Source of the DNA: Mansonella perstans
Lineage: Eukaryota; Nematoda; Chromadorea; Rhabditida; Onchocercidae
Length of the DNA stretch: 64,000 bases
Direction: 5' to 3'
Assembly: GCA_037074765.1 (NCBI GenBank)
Contig: JBAMDO010000040.1
Span: 372,001 to 436,000, forward strand
Shown here: piece after piece, positions 25,997 to 37,300 of the stretch
How the letters are laid out: every line of letters starts with the position of its first letter
Position numbering within the stretch: the stretch's first letter is position 1
Made by a program: the position numbers and the translations under genes
The notes under the pieces: generated by a model
Told to the model about the DNA's origin: nothing
What the model saw: the letters and a program-made list of their open reading frames with translations, nothing else
Databases searched by the model: none

Positions 25997-28544
25997 CTAC
26001 ACAAGTTTCGCAACAATAACTGCATTCAATAAGCCTGCTTCTTTTAAAGAAATGTTTTCTTGTTCGATCACTTTATTCGGAAAGGTTGTCATCAAATTGA
26101 ACGGTTGGAATGCATAATCTGGTGCTGCGCTAAAAAATATCATAGCAACTGATATCATATTTAGCTGTAGCATTGCTGACATATTTCGTGGCCAAAAGCA
26201 ACATACGAAAATGAACATAAGCACAAATATCTAAAATAGAAAACTATGACTTACATTACGAGAAAATTCCGAATGTCTCCAACTGTATGATTATGATTGA
26301 ATTGCCCCATAATCCGTCCTCCCCTTGGTAATCGAATTTGAACATGCGTAATGGGCTCTCCATCAACTAGTTTTGTCGCTTCCTGAGCTTTCTTAACGCA
26401 TTCAGAATCTAAAATTCTCCAAAACCCAGTTATTTTTAGTCCACTGTAACATTCATGCAGTAAAATTTTGTAATGCATAAACGCAGACTAAATAAATGCA
26501 TTCCAGGATGCATGAATCCTGAAATACGAAACGACAAACAAAAAGTAATTCAGCACAGCGTCGTAAAGCAACATCCTCAAAAACAAAAATTTCTGGTATT
26601 CATCAAGTATATGGAAATGAATAATGTGAAATCATTCAGTTTTTTCTCTGCAGAACGTTATGAATATAACTTACCTACAAATTCAGTGTTCACTTGATTA
26701 GCACCACTATTCATTCTTCGCTCCGAATTTCTTTCAAAAGCGATAGCTGGAACAATTTCACCTAGTCTCTGTCCTTGTCCAGTGAATGCTTTCGGTTCAA
26801 CTACAAATGGCTGTTGCCGACGTTCCATCTGAATCTCAATAATTTTATCTGGATACTGCCGTATTATCTCGCTCGGGATGTGCCTAAACTTCTTTCAATA
26901 CGTGAAGCAACGTATTCCACCACTCCATAATTGTATGGAATTACTGTATATATAACGTATATATAATTACTGTATATATAACGTGCAATCATCACAAAGT
27001 GTTTGAATTAACATATTTATATCGAAAGACTGTCCACTGAAATGTCTCTACAATACTAGCACGACTAATATTTAAAGGAATCTAATTATATCATTAATAA
27101 AGTCTTCCATTCAACTTATACGTCGGTTCAGAGTTGGTTCACTAGCCTCAGTTATCCACTAAACAGAAGATTTTTCCAACTTGTTTGACGTGTTCAAATA
27201 TTATATCACACTTTTCAACATGATAAAATCGCAGTTCATTAAAACTAAAATCGCAATTCAAAAAAATATCTAATGTTTTTGCTATAAAACCCAGTAAATT
27301 AGCTGCGATTTTAGTTTCTAAAAAAATGATGCAAATCATTAGGGCCAGACGAAAAGTTTTTTGAAACTTTCAAAACAAGAGAACGAAAAAACTCATTTAA
27401 TTAAGTTCAAAGTTACCCTTCGCTAACTGACTGTAAAAACAAATGATTTGGCAGATCACTGTACGATCGAAGTAGACCATCATCTACAGTAAATCCGTTT
27501 TCCCACAAGGCGAGTGTCACTTTTTGCTGGAACAAAAGCAGGATTGGTTATCTTAAATCTACTTTAGCACAATGATTGTTAAAACAAATTTTGAAAATCT
27601 AATTACAAAAGAAACATCAAAAAACTTACTGAAGAACTGTTCGATTCAACCAATTCAGACGGTTGTACGGTATTTCCCAAACGATAACCATTAGCACCCG
27701 AAGTGAACCTCACTGCATCACGAGTTCCTAATCTGGCATTCTCCTCCGGTGTAAGAGATTCAGCACCATGTGCACGAGCTGAATTGAAGACTTGTGAAAT
27801 GATATCTTCATTACGTGAACTATTTGGTCCAAGCACTAGATTTCCACTGAAATACTCATTAGTAAAAATAATAAGCAAAAATATATTACGATACCTCATA
27901 TATATTCCTTATTTTACTAGCAACTCGTATTTCAGATTTTCCTTCGCATTAGGTTTCAACAGAACAAAATAGTTCAAACAGTTCTGAAAACCTAATCTAA
28001 GTGATTCGTTATTCTCTCACATAACAAAATTAAAAAGAATGTATATCGGGATAGAAATTATAGAAACAGAAAGTCACGACAAATCAAGTTTACCTATGTT
28101 CGCTACCACCGACAAAAAATCCTTGCTGACGGTTCCCATCATCGCTTGATGGACTATTGCTTCTGCTCCTTGATTTTTTACCAGATGTATATAAAGTTGC
28201 AATCCTGTAACAATACGGATGTATGGTTAAATTCTCTTGAACGATAGTGAATCTGCAGGCCTGAGTCAGTACGTTTCAGTAAACTTTACTTTTTGTCTAC
28301 TGAACTATAAATGTAAAAAAGAAAAAAAATTCAACATTTATATAGAGCTTCAGAGATCTCTCATTTAATTCACAAAAATTTCCTCAATACTTTGCATTAT
28401 CAAATATTTGCCATAATGCTTCCTTAGTTTATTTGAAGCCCTATGATGTCATTTTTTGTTATATTTTGGAAATATTTAATTGTCATAATGAAATAATTGT
28501 TTAAATATTGAATTAATAAAATAAATGACAAACCTGTGACTCAT
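25997..28544 (-). CDS. ubxn-2: p47/UBXN2-type p97 (CDC-48) cofactor, SEP and UBX domains
   Basis: This is an adaptor of the AAA ATPase p97/CDC-48 in membrane fusion and mitotic control. Visible parts in order are a tiny first exon (28534-28544, MSH plus part of R) and a serine-rich segment ending FFVGGSEHS (p47 family SHP-like region, about 28.1 kb). Next is a linker with NEDIISQVFNSARAHGAESL (27.7 kb). The SEP domain reads QKVTLALWENGFTVDDG and LLRSYSDLPNHLF (27.43-27.52 kb). A segment with FTGQGQRLG follows (26.7-26.9 kb). The UBX domain is split over two exons: VQIRLPRGGRIMGQFNH (26.3 kb) and FNLMTTFPNKVIEQE with LKEAGLLNAVIV (26.0-26.15 kb). The stop is near 25997. There is no N-terminal UBA domain, so the gene resembles p37/UBXN2A-B in architecture. 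Confidence 0.9.
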
Positions 28545-29362
28545 TGTACAATTATCGTATGAATGATTCAAAGAACAAACGCTATTATGAAAAGAAAAAC
28601 TCTGAAAAATTAATGCTTATAAATTCCCGACACTCTTAACCCGTTCTTTTTCGTATACCAATATCTGAAGTGGGCTCCAATGAAAACTTCCATCCCTCAC
28701 TTGCATTCCATAAAAATGCAACATGCATTTTTATGTATGCTCTACGTGTATCCTAGCATACTGTAAATATCCTTTGTCATCAAAATTTATCGCTATCGTA
28801 CATATATACATATATATTCCATATATATATATATATAGTTTAAATTTTTATTTTAATACTTGAAAAATGGAAGCGAAATATTGAAAGGTTGAAGAGTAGA
28901 AAAAAGGATATAACTGACATAAAAGTATCATATACAGAAATAATTGAAAACAAAATTAAAATAAAGGAAAATATGAATTTTGAGAAGAAAATATCATCAA
29001 AATGTTAATCCATTATTTGACATTCTGTCAAGTTAAATGCATTTGAGAATATTCAACCGTTTTCATTGATATTAGACTGAATCTGATACAAAGATGTAAA
29101 TCTATCTATACTTATCATCCCTCATTATAATTTCAATCTCCAATATCACTTATCAACGATATCGCTAATTAACGTTTATTCATGAAGATAAAATGTTAGG
29201 TCATGAAATTTTTTGGAAATAAAAGAACTTTGGCTAAAGTTTATCGTGTGTTTTTTTTTTCCTGCGTTTTAAAACTTTGGCTTAGACTAGCATAAGCTTT
29301 CTGGTAAAAAAAAAAAAAAAAAAACAAACAAGGTATAGTACAAAAAAAAAAGTTCTTGGGTT
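28545..29362. other. Intergenic, with TA-repeat patch
   Basis: AT-rich, including a TATA/ATAT patch at about 28800-28838. No coding frame or RNA gene was recognised. It should contain the promoter of the p47-type gene (right-hand gene end) and the 3' end of the coiled-coil gene. Confidence 0.6.
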
Positions 29363-30500
29363 TTATTGTTCATCTTTGTTATCTTCTAGCAGCTGCTCAC
29401 CCGAAACTTTTTTCTTCATGACATCGTAATGACCTTCATCCTGATATTTAGAACATTCTTAAAAAAAAGTTTTTTTATGGATCAAAGCTGCGTTTAAAAT
29501 ATGTTAGTCATTAATTGGTTTGAACCCTTATTGTATTGATCATAATAAGAACCACCAACATTGCTAACTAATCTGAACCTCTTACCACTCTTACCAGACT
29601 GTTGATCATCTACTTCCACCGATAAGTTTTCATTCAAACGTCACGAAGCCCGAAATTTATATTAAATCAATACGACATTACTTTTTACCACAACTACCGG
29701 GAAATTTTTTGGAATTAACATTGTGAATAATTAATCACGCTCTTTCTGTTGAACTGTGCTAGTAATGCTAGCAATTAGTAATTTTTTTTTTCTAGTAATT
29801 TTGCTAATATCTTTGCAGCATAGAGCTTAATTTATTGCTATTTTTGAACTGGAAAAATGACGAAGGGAATTGCGGAATTGCTTTACGATTTTGTTTGACG
29901 TATTCTTCGAACGCTGCTATCAGACGTTTGGATTCATCCAAAATACGCCTTGATTTATTCATACGGCGTTTTTGCTCTAGAAGCTACAGCCGTATATTTG
30001 TTACATTTTATATTCGCACTTTAAATTAAAATAGTTTCTTTTTGCTAAGAAACCGAAGTCCTGAAAGGCTGTATCAGGATCCAATGACACTGTCTTCTGC
30101 AAAATATGTTTTTTTAAGCTGACCTTTTTTTTTTACGCATTTTCTTCGATTAATCCAGCTGTATTTGCAAACGTTCTGAGACATCATTGGCAATATTTTG
30201 CAACTGCATCACACGACGGAATTTTTTTTTCACTTTCTGAGCATTCCGAGATTAATGAAGGGAAAAACAAGAAAATGGCACAGAAGGAAATTGATAATTT
30301 GAAATTGCTTACATCGGTAGTTTCCTGCATTTTTATGAACAAATCAAGCATACTTTGCTTTTACATCAGCAATGCGTTCCTCAATGATACGTTTTTCATC
30401 TTGAAGGGTATCGCTGATTCCTTTACATTTCGTTCTGGCGCAAAGTTCCGTCCAAGTTCGCAAAGTTCGTCAGTGTTCGCGAAGTTATAATGTTTGTTTT
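29363..30500 (-). CDS. Unrecognised coiled-coil protein gene (incomplete model)
   Basis: Several minus-strand blocks read as charged, helix-forming protein, in order from about 30.4 kb downward: GISDTLQDEKRIIEERIAD, VMQLQNIANDVSERLQIQLD, KTVSLDPDTAFQDFGF, then RILDESKRLIAAFEEYVKQN. The last two blocks, about 29.53-29.62 and 29.36-29.46 kb, join in phase through a GTTCAA donor and a TTTTTTAAG acceptor to give NVGGSYYDQYNKECSKYQDE and a C-terminus ending EDNKDEQ at TAA 29363-29365. The 5' part is hard to model because stops sit just upstream of the first helix and good acceptors are missing. It could be a real gene with unusual splicing or partly decayed. I do not recognise the family. Confidence 0.4.
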
Positions 30501-31754
30501 CTATGATTGTATTCTTGAATACAAGATCTGATACAAACAGCGAGGGAAACAACAAACATTCCAAAATGAATTTCGGAAAAAGCCGTAATTTCGTATTATT
30601 TAAAGCTGTCTATTAAGTTTTTTTCAAATCAAAATAACAAATGCTAGAAATGTAATTTAATGTAGGCTTAGCAACAATTATATTATGGTACGTTTTTGTT
30701 GTGAAAAGCGAATATGAAATACATTAAAAATTATGATTTAATACAGCATCAAATTATTGTTGGACGATGTAATTTTTTAAAATTAGTCAAATGCAGTGTT
30801 AAAAAAATTTATAAAAAGTGGAATAGACCGATGAAGTGGAATAGATATTCATTAGTAATCAGATACAGAATTTAGCATTTGAAATCTGTTGTCACTTAGT
30901 TCACTAGATATGTCTTATTTTTCCCAAGATGATATAATCATTGAACATCTCACCTACGAAGTTTTTTATTATCTTTAGACAAATACCGAAGTACAATAAG
31001 AACAAAACTAACTGAAAATTACCTTAAGCAGCATCACTGTTCATTCTCAGATTAAAACTAAGTGAATGGCAACAGAGTTCAATAGGTTAAAAGGAATAGA
31101 TCTACGAAATTTATAGATCCATGTTTGAATTAATCACACGAATTTCCAATAAAAAAATCTATAAAATTAAAAAAATAAAGCTGAAAAACAAAACGAACGG
31201 TTCAAAGAAAGAGAGAAAAAGGAAAGTGATTTTCATCATCGTCCAACAATACATCGTCCGTGGTTGTAGACGAACATGTATGATGCTTATATGTAAATTT
31301 TTGAACAGCAAAAATGCTTTTATCACAAAGTGAAATGCAAGATGGAAATTGAATTCTCAACAAATATAATATATTGTCATTGAACGTTTATCATACTTTG
31401 TTAAATCATCTGCTTCAATCTTTTAGGGTCTAGTCGGTATTTCTTGTAGAAATCATTGGATATCTACAAATAACAGATACCTGAAGTAAGCAATAAATAG
31501 TTCTAGTTATTTTATTTTAGCAAACTTTATTTTTTGAGCTCACATAACTTGGTAATTGAATTTCAAAGTAGCAAAAAATGATAACGTTGCCTGCATTGTT
31601 TGAACTTTTGCCATTTGCCTTCATAAATTAATGAAAGGTGTTTAAAACAAAAAGTATCGAAAATTTTCAAAGAGAAGAAGCTCGCTTTCACATGTGACAT
31701 CACAAGAATATCTTTACAACGGAACAAATTCGCATTGGATGTGGTAAAATAGCA

Positions 31755-32134
31755 TTAGATTTTAGCATTTGGTAGCAATTGATCCGATAATCTGTGGTCA
31801 TCATGATTTTCGCTGACATCAATAATACTTCGCATGGTGACATTTCCAGGAGTGTTGTTCCTTTTAATGATACAAACTTAATGATTTTTTACCTATCATT
31901 TGGTTTTCTTGTTATTAATGATAAAGCTAATTGAAATCTGGCGGTGACATTACAGACCAGAAAGAACAATTTAAAAGGAAATTTGTAGTTGATGCGACAT
32001 TTGCTATTCTTTCTGACATTTCACCGTGTTTTGTTGAAATCGTTATTGTTAATGATGCAGGAATCGTTCGATTGTTGTTGAGGTGAAAAGAAACAATGAG
32101 ATGTGAACGCTAGCATTTCCAATATCCCAGTGCT
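31755..32134 (-). CDS. Last two exons of an unrecognised gene
   Basis: Exon 32025-32134 follows a GAATGACAG acceptor. It reads TGILEMLAFTSHCFFSPQQQ and then an asparagine-rich run. It joins in phase to exon 31755-31860 (NNTPGNVTMRSIIDVSENHD, then LSDQLLPNAKI) with TAA at 31755-31757. Upstream, 32.15-32.33 kb is open in two overlapping minus-strand frames and probably holds another exon. The sequence looks like a polar C-terminal tail. Function unknown. It may be the 3' part of the short gene at 32957-33757. Confidence 0.35.
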
Positions 32135-32956
32135 CTGTCATTCGATAGCATTTAATGGAATTATTACATGCGCGAGAGGTGCTGTTGCAGGTCCAAAATG
32201 ATAACCAACGAAATTACAGTTTTCCATAAAGCTAAGCTTTAATATGTCTGATCCTACCACTATTACTTTCATCGGCATTTGTTTGTAGCAAATATCTACA
32301 ATTCAAATAATTTTGCACCTGTTTCCATTGCTAAATTTTAAAGTGCGTCTCACTTTATCATTATTGTTATAGTTGAGATTTTTTTTTTAATTTATAATGA
32401 TTACTTTTTCATTTTTAAATTTCCCAAATGAATAAGAGTAAATAGAACGGTTACTTTAATATCTTTACGAACATTACTGTTAATTTATCAGCAGTAACTG
32501 CTTGGTTATTAGCATTCTCCATAGTCTTACTTTATTCGTGTCTATTCATCTTTTTAATTGAATATTAGGTCTAAAACATCTTTTAGGTACATCTTGTAAT
32601 TTCAAAAGATATTAAAAACTGATAAATCATTAAAATCAGGAGGGTAGGCATAAGCGATTGACAATATAATGAATTTTATAAATAAAATAAACATGTCATT
32701 ACTTGGAAATTTAGACCGCATATAATTTAATTGATATTATTGATAATGAATTTGATAATGGAAATGTTCCTCGCCACAATTTTAGCAAACCAAAAATATC
32801 GATAGGCTAAAGAACGATTTAAATGAGAAAAAGCGAGAAGAGAAGTTAGCAGCATTTGCTTTTTTCGGAAGTCACCATTTCCAGTCTTGCAGTTTTTAAC
32901 AAGCAAACAATGCTATGAACAGATTAGCAACACAATCTAGTAATTTTACTAGAAGC

Positions 32957-33757
32957 TTAACCTAATCCTGCTAACACTGGAAAAGCATTGGCTTCATAAA
33001 ATTATTTGTTACTTGAATTATTAATAAATTTAAGATATTTTTCATTCGTTATTTCAATAAGCTAAGACAATCAGTGGAAAACATTAGATAAACCTTCTTT
33101 TTTTCAACTATTACTTAAAAAAAGAGTAAGATTTATTTACCAGATAAGTTTTCCAATCGATGCATAGCATAAATGTAATTTTCTTTTTGAAAGGGATATC
33201 CACAGAAAGATGAACGGTGATTAACAGGGAAAGTGTTTACTGCTGATTGATGATACCTTTCCAGTGTGTCAATTGACTAAATGGACTTGATGGATATTTA
33301 GTTGATTGATAAATTCAGACCCAAAATAAAAAGGGTTATAGACTTTTGATTTTAAAGATATTTGAAGTAAGGAAACTTTTTTATTCCATTAGTTTGCTTT
33401 TCACTATCAATCCATCATAAATTTTGAAATTTTTAAATTTATTTTTTACATTTTTTTTTTAAAATTAATTGATATTGAGGGAGACATCGAATATGTCCCG
33501 CTTATTCTCGCTCTTTCTGTTTTCTTTTCTCTTCCCATGTATCTATTATTTTGTCTACAAATATATATGGTAATTTCATCTTTTTTTTCTGAATTGTCAG
33601 AAATAAATGATCGTAACAGAGCTAAAGTGAAGGATGAGTAATATTACAGATGGTCATACGAATAAATGAAATAGTATTTTGGAGAGAAATCGAAATAGAT
33701 ATTTTTATACTCTATTTGAATGCTTACTTCAAATGAGTTGTTTCTAGCGTTGACCAT
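32957..33757 (-). CDS. Short three-exon ORF of unknown function (61 residues)
   Basis: ATG at 33757. Exons 33728-33757, 33141-33276 and 32957-32976 total 186 bases, exactly 61 codons plus stop, with donors GTAAGC and GTAAAT and acceptors ATTTAG and TTTTCCAG. The protein starts MVNARNNSFESIDTLERYHQ, continues with PVNHRSSFCGYPFQKENYIY, and ends LENLSVLAGLG. There is no signal peptide or membrane segment. It could be a small independent gene, or the 5' part of a longer gene continuing to 31755 by alternative exons. No family was recognised. Confidence 0.35.
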
Positions 33758-34329
33758 TGGTCATGTTCGATTTTGCTGAAAGCCGAAAAGCTCAAACGAC
33801 AAGCTAATCTGGTCAGACAACGAGTTTTTGCTACGAGTGAACTTCTTATTTGGATATGTGCATTTGGTTGTACACTGCTGTCTCCTATGCTATCAGAATA
33901 TATCATCTGAAAAAGAATGAAATATTTAGCAAAGGGACAGCAGAGGGTGCTGCGAAGAGAGCATAAGGAAATGAATGGCTTGTTATTGCAACTTCTTTAT
34001 TGTTTATTACTTCCACTTGCAAATTTCCAGTAGTCTATTAATGAAAGTGGATGATACTAAAGAATTCGAGTTACTTTGGTCATTGTCCATCTCTAACAGT
34101 TCTTCATCTGGCTACTCGTTTCCCATTGTATGTTGACTTTGCCACATCAAACAGCTGTTTACGGCATATTCCATCAAGCCATTTTATGGGGCTCTCTTCA
34201 ACTCGATTATCAAAGATGCGCATTATTTGTACAATACTTATAAACAAAATTAATACTGCCATTTAGTAATGATTGTCTACTGGTCACTATGTTATCCTTC
34301 TTGCTCACCAATCTTAGCAACACTTCCTG

Positions 34330-37300
34330 ATGGCTACTGAAAAGTTGAATACTCCAATGCAGCGACAATCCTACTACTCTCTATCACTTTTTCTTGTCTT
34401 CCTCTTACCTATTTCCTCGCTTCTTCCAGGTAAGTTACCACTAATGTGTTTGTTTATCGCAACTAACCAACTATTTCCATTCCCGATAATTCGAATCCTT
34501 ATTTGATTCGCAATTTCAATTCAAGTTATAATATTTCATTAAAAAAATTTAATAAGACTAGGCGAAAAACTGGTTTAGTGCATATCTGTTTTGCAAAAAT
34601 TTCATGCATTTTTAACTATCACACTAAAACTAACACAACATTTTTTTTTAAAATAACTTAATGACAAATTGTTTTCTCAGTAACAAATGTAACTTTGGTG
34701 GATGGCTTAAGCTGCAGTGAACAAAGTTTTTCTGCGCTAAGCGCTGATCTTGGCTTCTTACATATCGTTCAAAGGATTACTGTTTTGGCCCCATTATCAT
34801 TATTTTATATATATATCGATATTTGTGATGATCATACTTCCAAAATTCAATTACGCACTGCTGATGGATCGCCATTGGTCTGTTTGAAAACTAACAACAT
34901 TTCTATTAAGAATGATGTAGTGTCAAATCTTATATGAAATATTAATACAAAATATTCATAGCAATCGATATTATCACTCAACAGAAAAATTTGCACCATA
35001 AAAGTAAAACACTGTTTAGTAAATTGATTTCATGCAATCTCATAATTCTGCCAGTATTTATTGGTAAATATTATTTATATTTCATTGTTAACTTAATATT
35101 AAGATTTTATATTCCTCACTGTCCATTACGTCCTCGGAATGGCAAACGTTGGATGTGCTTACGAAAAGGATTTATATTGTGCCCGTATACAATTCCGATG
35201 TTGATATCATTCCCACTGTGATAATTTCTGCCTGCAAGTATTGTAAGTATTTCAGAAGAAAATTAAAATGAAATCTAACAGGAAAATCTCATTTGATTAC
35301 TTAACCGTATTGAAAGAAGAGGAACGCAGTATCGTAGTATTTGGAAAGAATGGCGAATTAAGAGATTCACGTAATTTTTAAACAAACCAAGGGAAAAATA
35401 TTTGACTTTAACTAATTAAAGTTAGGCGATCCCACTGTGATAATTTAATAGCAGCAGTGAAATTTGGCGAATGGAATAGTTTGAAAGGAATATTTTAAGC
35501 AACGCCAACATCATATTTCAATGATGATATGTATTCCGTTGATACGCACAAATCTGGTGTCGTTTCGACATATGAAAATCATTTGATTGTTGTATTCCGT
35601 ACATTTGAAAATGGAATATTTGTATTTTCGATGACTGAACAAGGCGATTTACTGATTGCTCAAATAGTTCACGGCAAAATTTTTATTACTTTTGATTTTG
35701 GTAAGTTAGTTATATATTACTGATTGAGGTTAATGAAGTTTAAATTCACTTCCCCGAAAAAGAATGCAAATAAAGGAGGTAGAACATAGGAATTAGCATC
35801 ATTTGATTTCATATCAGTAGAAATTTCAAAACAAATTTTAGGCTCACTTACTCAAACAACAATTTCTGGAGGAACAGCATTGAACGACGGTGAATGGCAT
35901 GAAATGCGCTGGATTCATCAATTTGATTCTCTACAATTATATGTGGATGGGGTGATCATGAATACTACTGCTCGATCAGGTTTGTATAGGAAGTTAGATT
36001 TCGATACAAAGATTCATATTGCTGGACGACCAGTGGATGATATGAACACCGGTATTGAGACGAGCTATCACGGATGTCTTGCTCGGGTCATGCTCAATAA
36101 TATTGATCTCCTGGCCGAAATACCCAGATCACTACGCAAGGACTGCCAAGTATCGAAACTTTATTTCATTTTGTATTTTAAAAATTCACATCGTAGATTG
36201 AGAATATAATAATGCTGTGGACAAATTTTTTGTTTTTTTTAAAAGACTTTAAATTTATCTGAAAAATAAAGGTGACGTTAGGTGGTGGAGGAAAGCTTTC
36301 TTCTTCTAAATTCCAATTTTTTCCAATAATAAATTAAACTTTGGTGGATAGTTTAACCTGTAGAGGTAAATTATTAAAAACTTACAAAAAAATTAAAATA
36401 TTTTCTAAAAAATTTAATAAAAAAATTCTTTTAATAAAATACAGATGCAAACATGCAATTTATTTGTAGATGCCAAAATCACAACCAATGACCATTATGA
36501 ATGGAGGCTATGTGTCAATACCGTTCTCTTTTTTGCCATTTTCGATCGAACTTCGTATTCTACCTCAACCAAGCTCTATATTATTACTAACCAATACGAA
36601 AAACAAATCACTCGCTCGAATATCACTCAATAAGAAAGGCTTATTGGTTTTAACAATGTTTGCTAATATGTCTGAAGTTGAACAACCGCCACAGTCAGGT
36701 TTCAACTTGATTTTAAACTTTAAAAAGACAAACTCTTTGAATTCTACCAAGTTACTAGAGATTGCACATGTATTGTTGTTTTATATCAATTATTGTTTGC
36801 AAAAATGAACTTCTTACTAATGCTTTTTTTTTTGACAAGAAAAATTTTCAAATATTTCAATGATGTCGTGAAATATAGGTAAATTAGTTACTGATGGTAA
36901 TTGGCATTCTCTGTCACTGATGATTTTCGGAACACGATTACATGTTGACGTGGATAGTTACACGATACTTTGGGTAGAAGGAAATGCAGTACGAAATTTG
37001 ATCAAGCAACTTACCCATTTTCATTTATCAGCTGTGGGATGTTATCGATCGGTTACTGTAGCTTTCAAATCATCAAACTTATTTGGAAATGTTACATTGG
37101 ATGGTTGTCATTTTCAAGAAAGGTAGTTAATTTTTATTTTTATATCATCAACTTCCAAATATATTTTTGAATACAAATAAAGTTGACAATCTAAAATTGA
37201 CAAACTAAAATACAAATATACTGCTATAATGTGAATATTTATTTTAAAAAATAGTTTAAAATAAGGCTTCAAAAAGGATATTTTAAGCACAAACTTTTAT

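Noticed and set aside
35440..35530. Apparent in-frame TAA (about 35496) breaking the Caspr-like gene
   Set aside because: The open stretch before the TAA can be intron. A TTTTAAG acceptor directly at the TAA joins in phase to the upstream donor at about 35380, so no disruption is needed.
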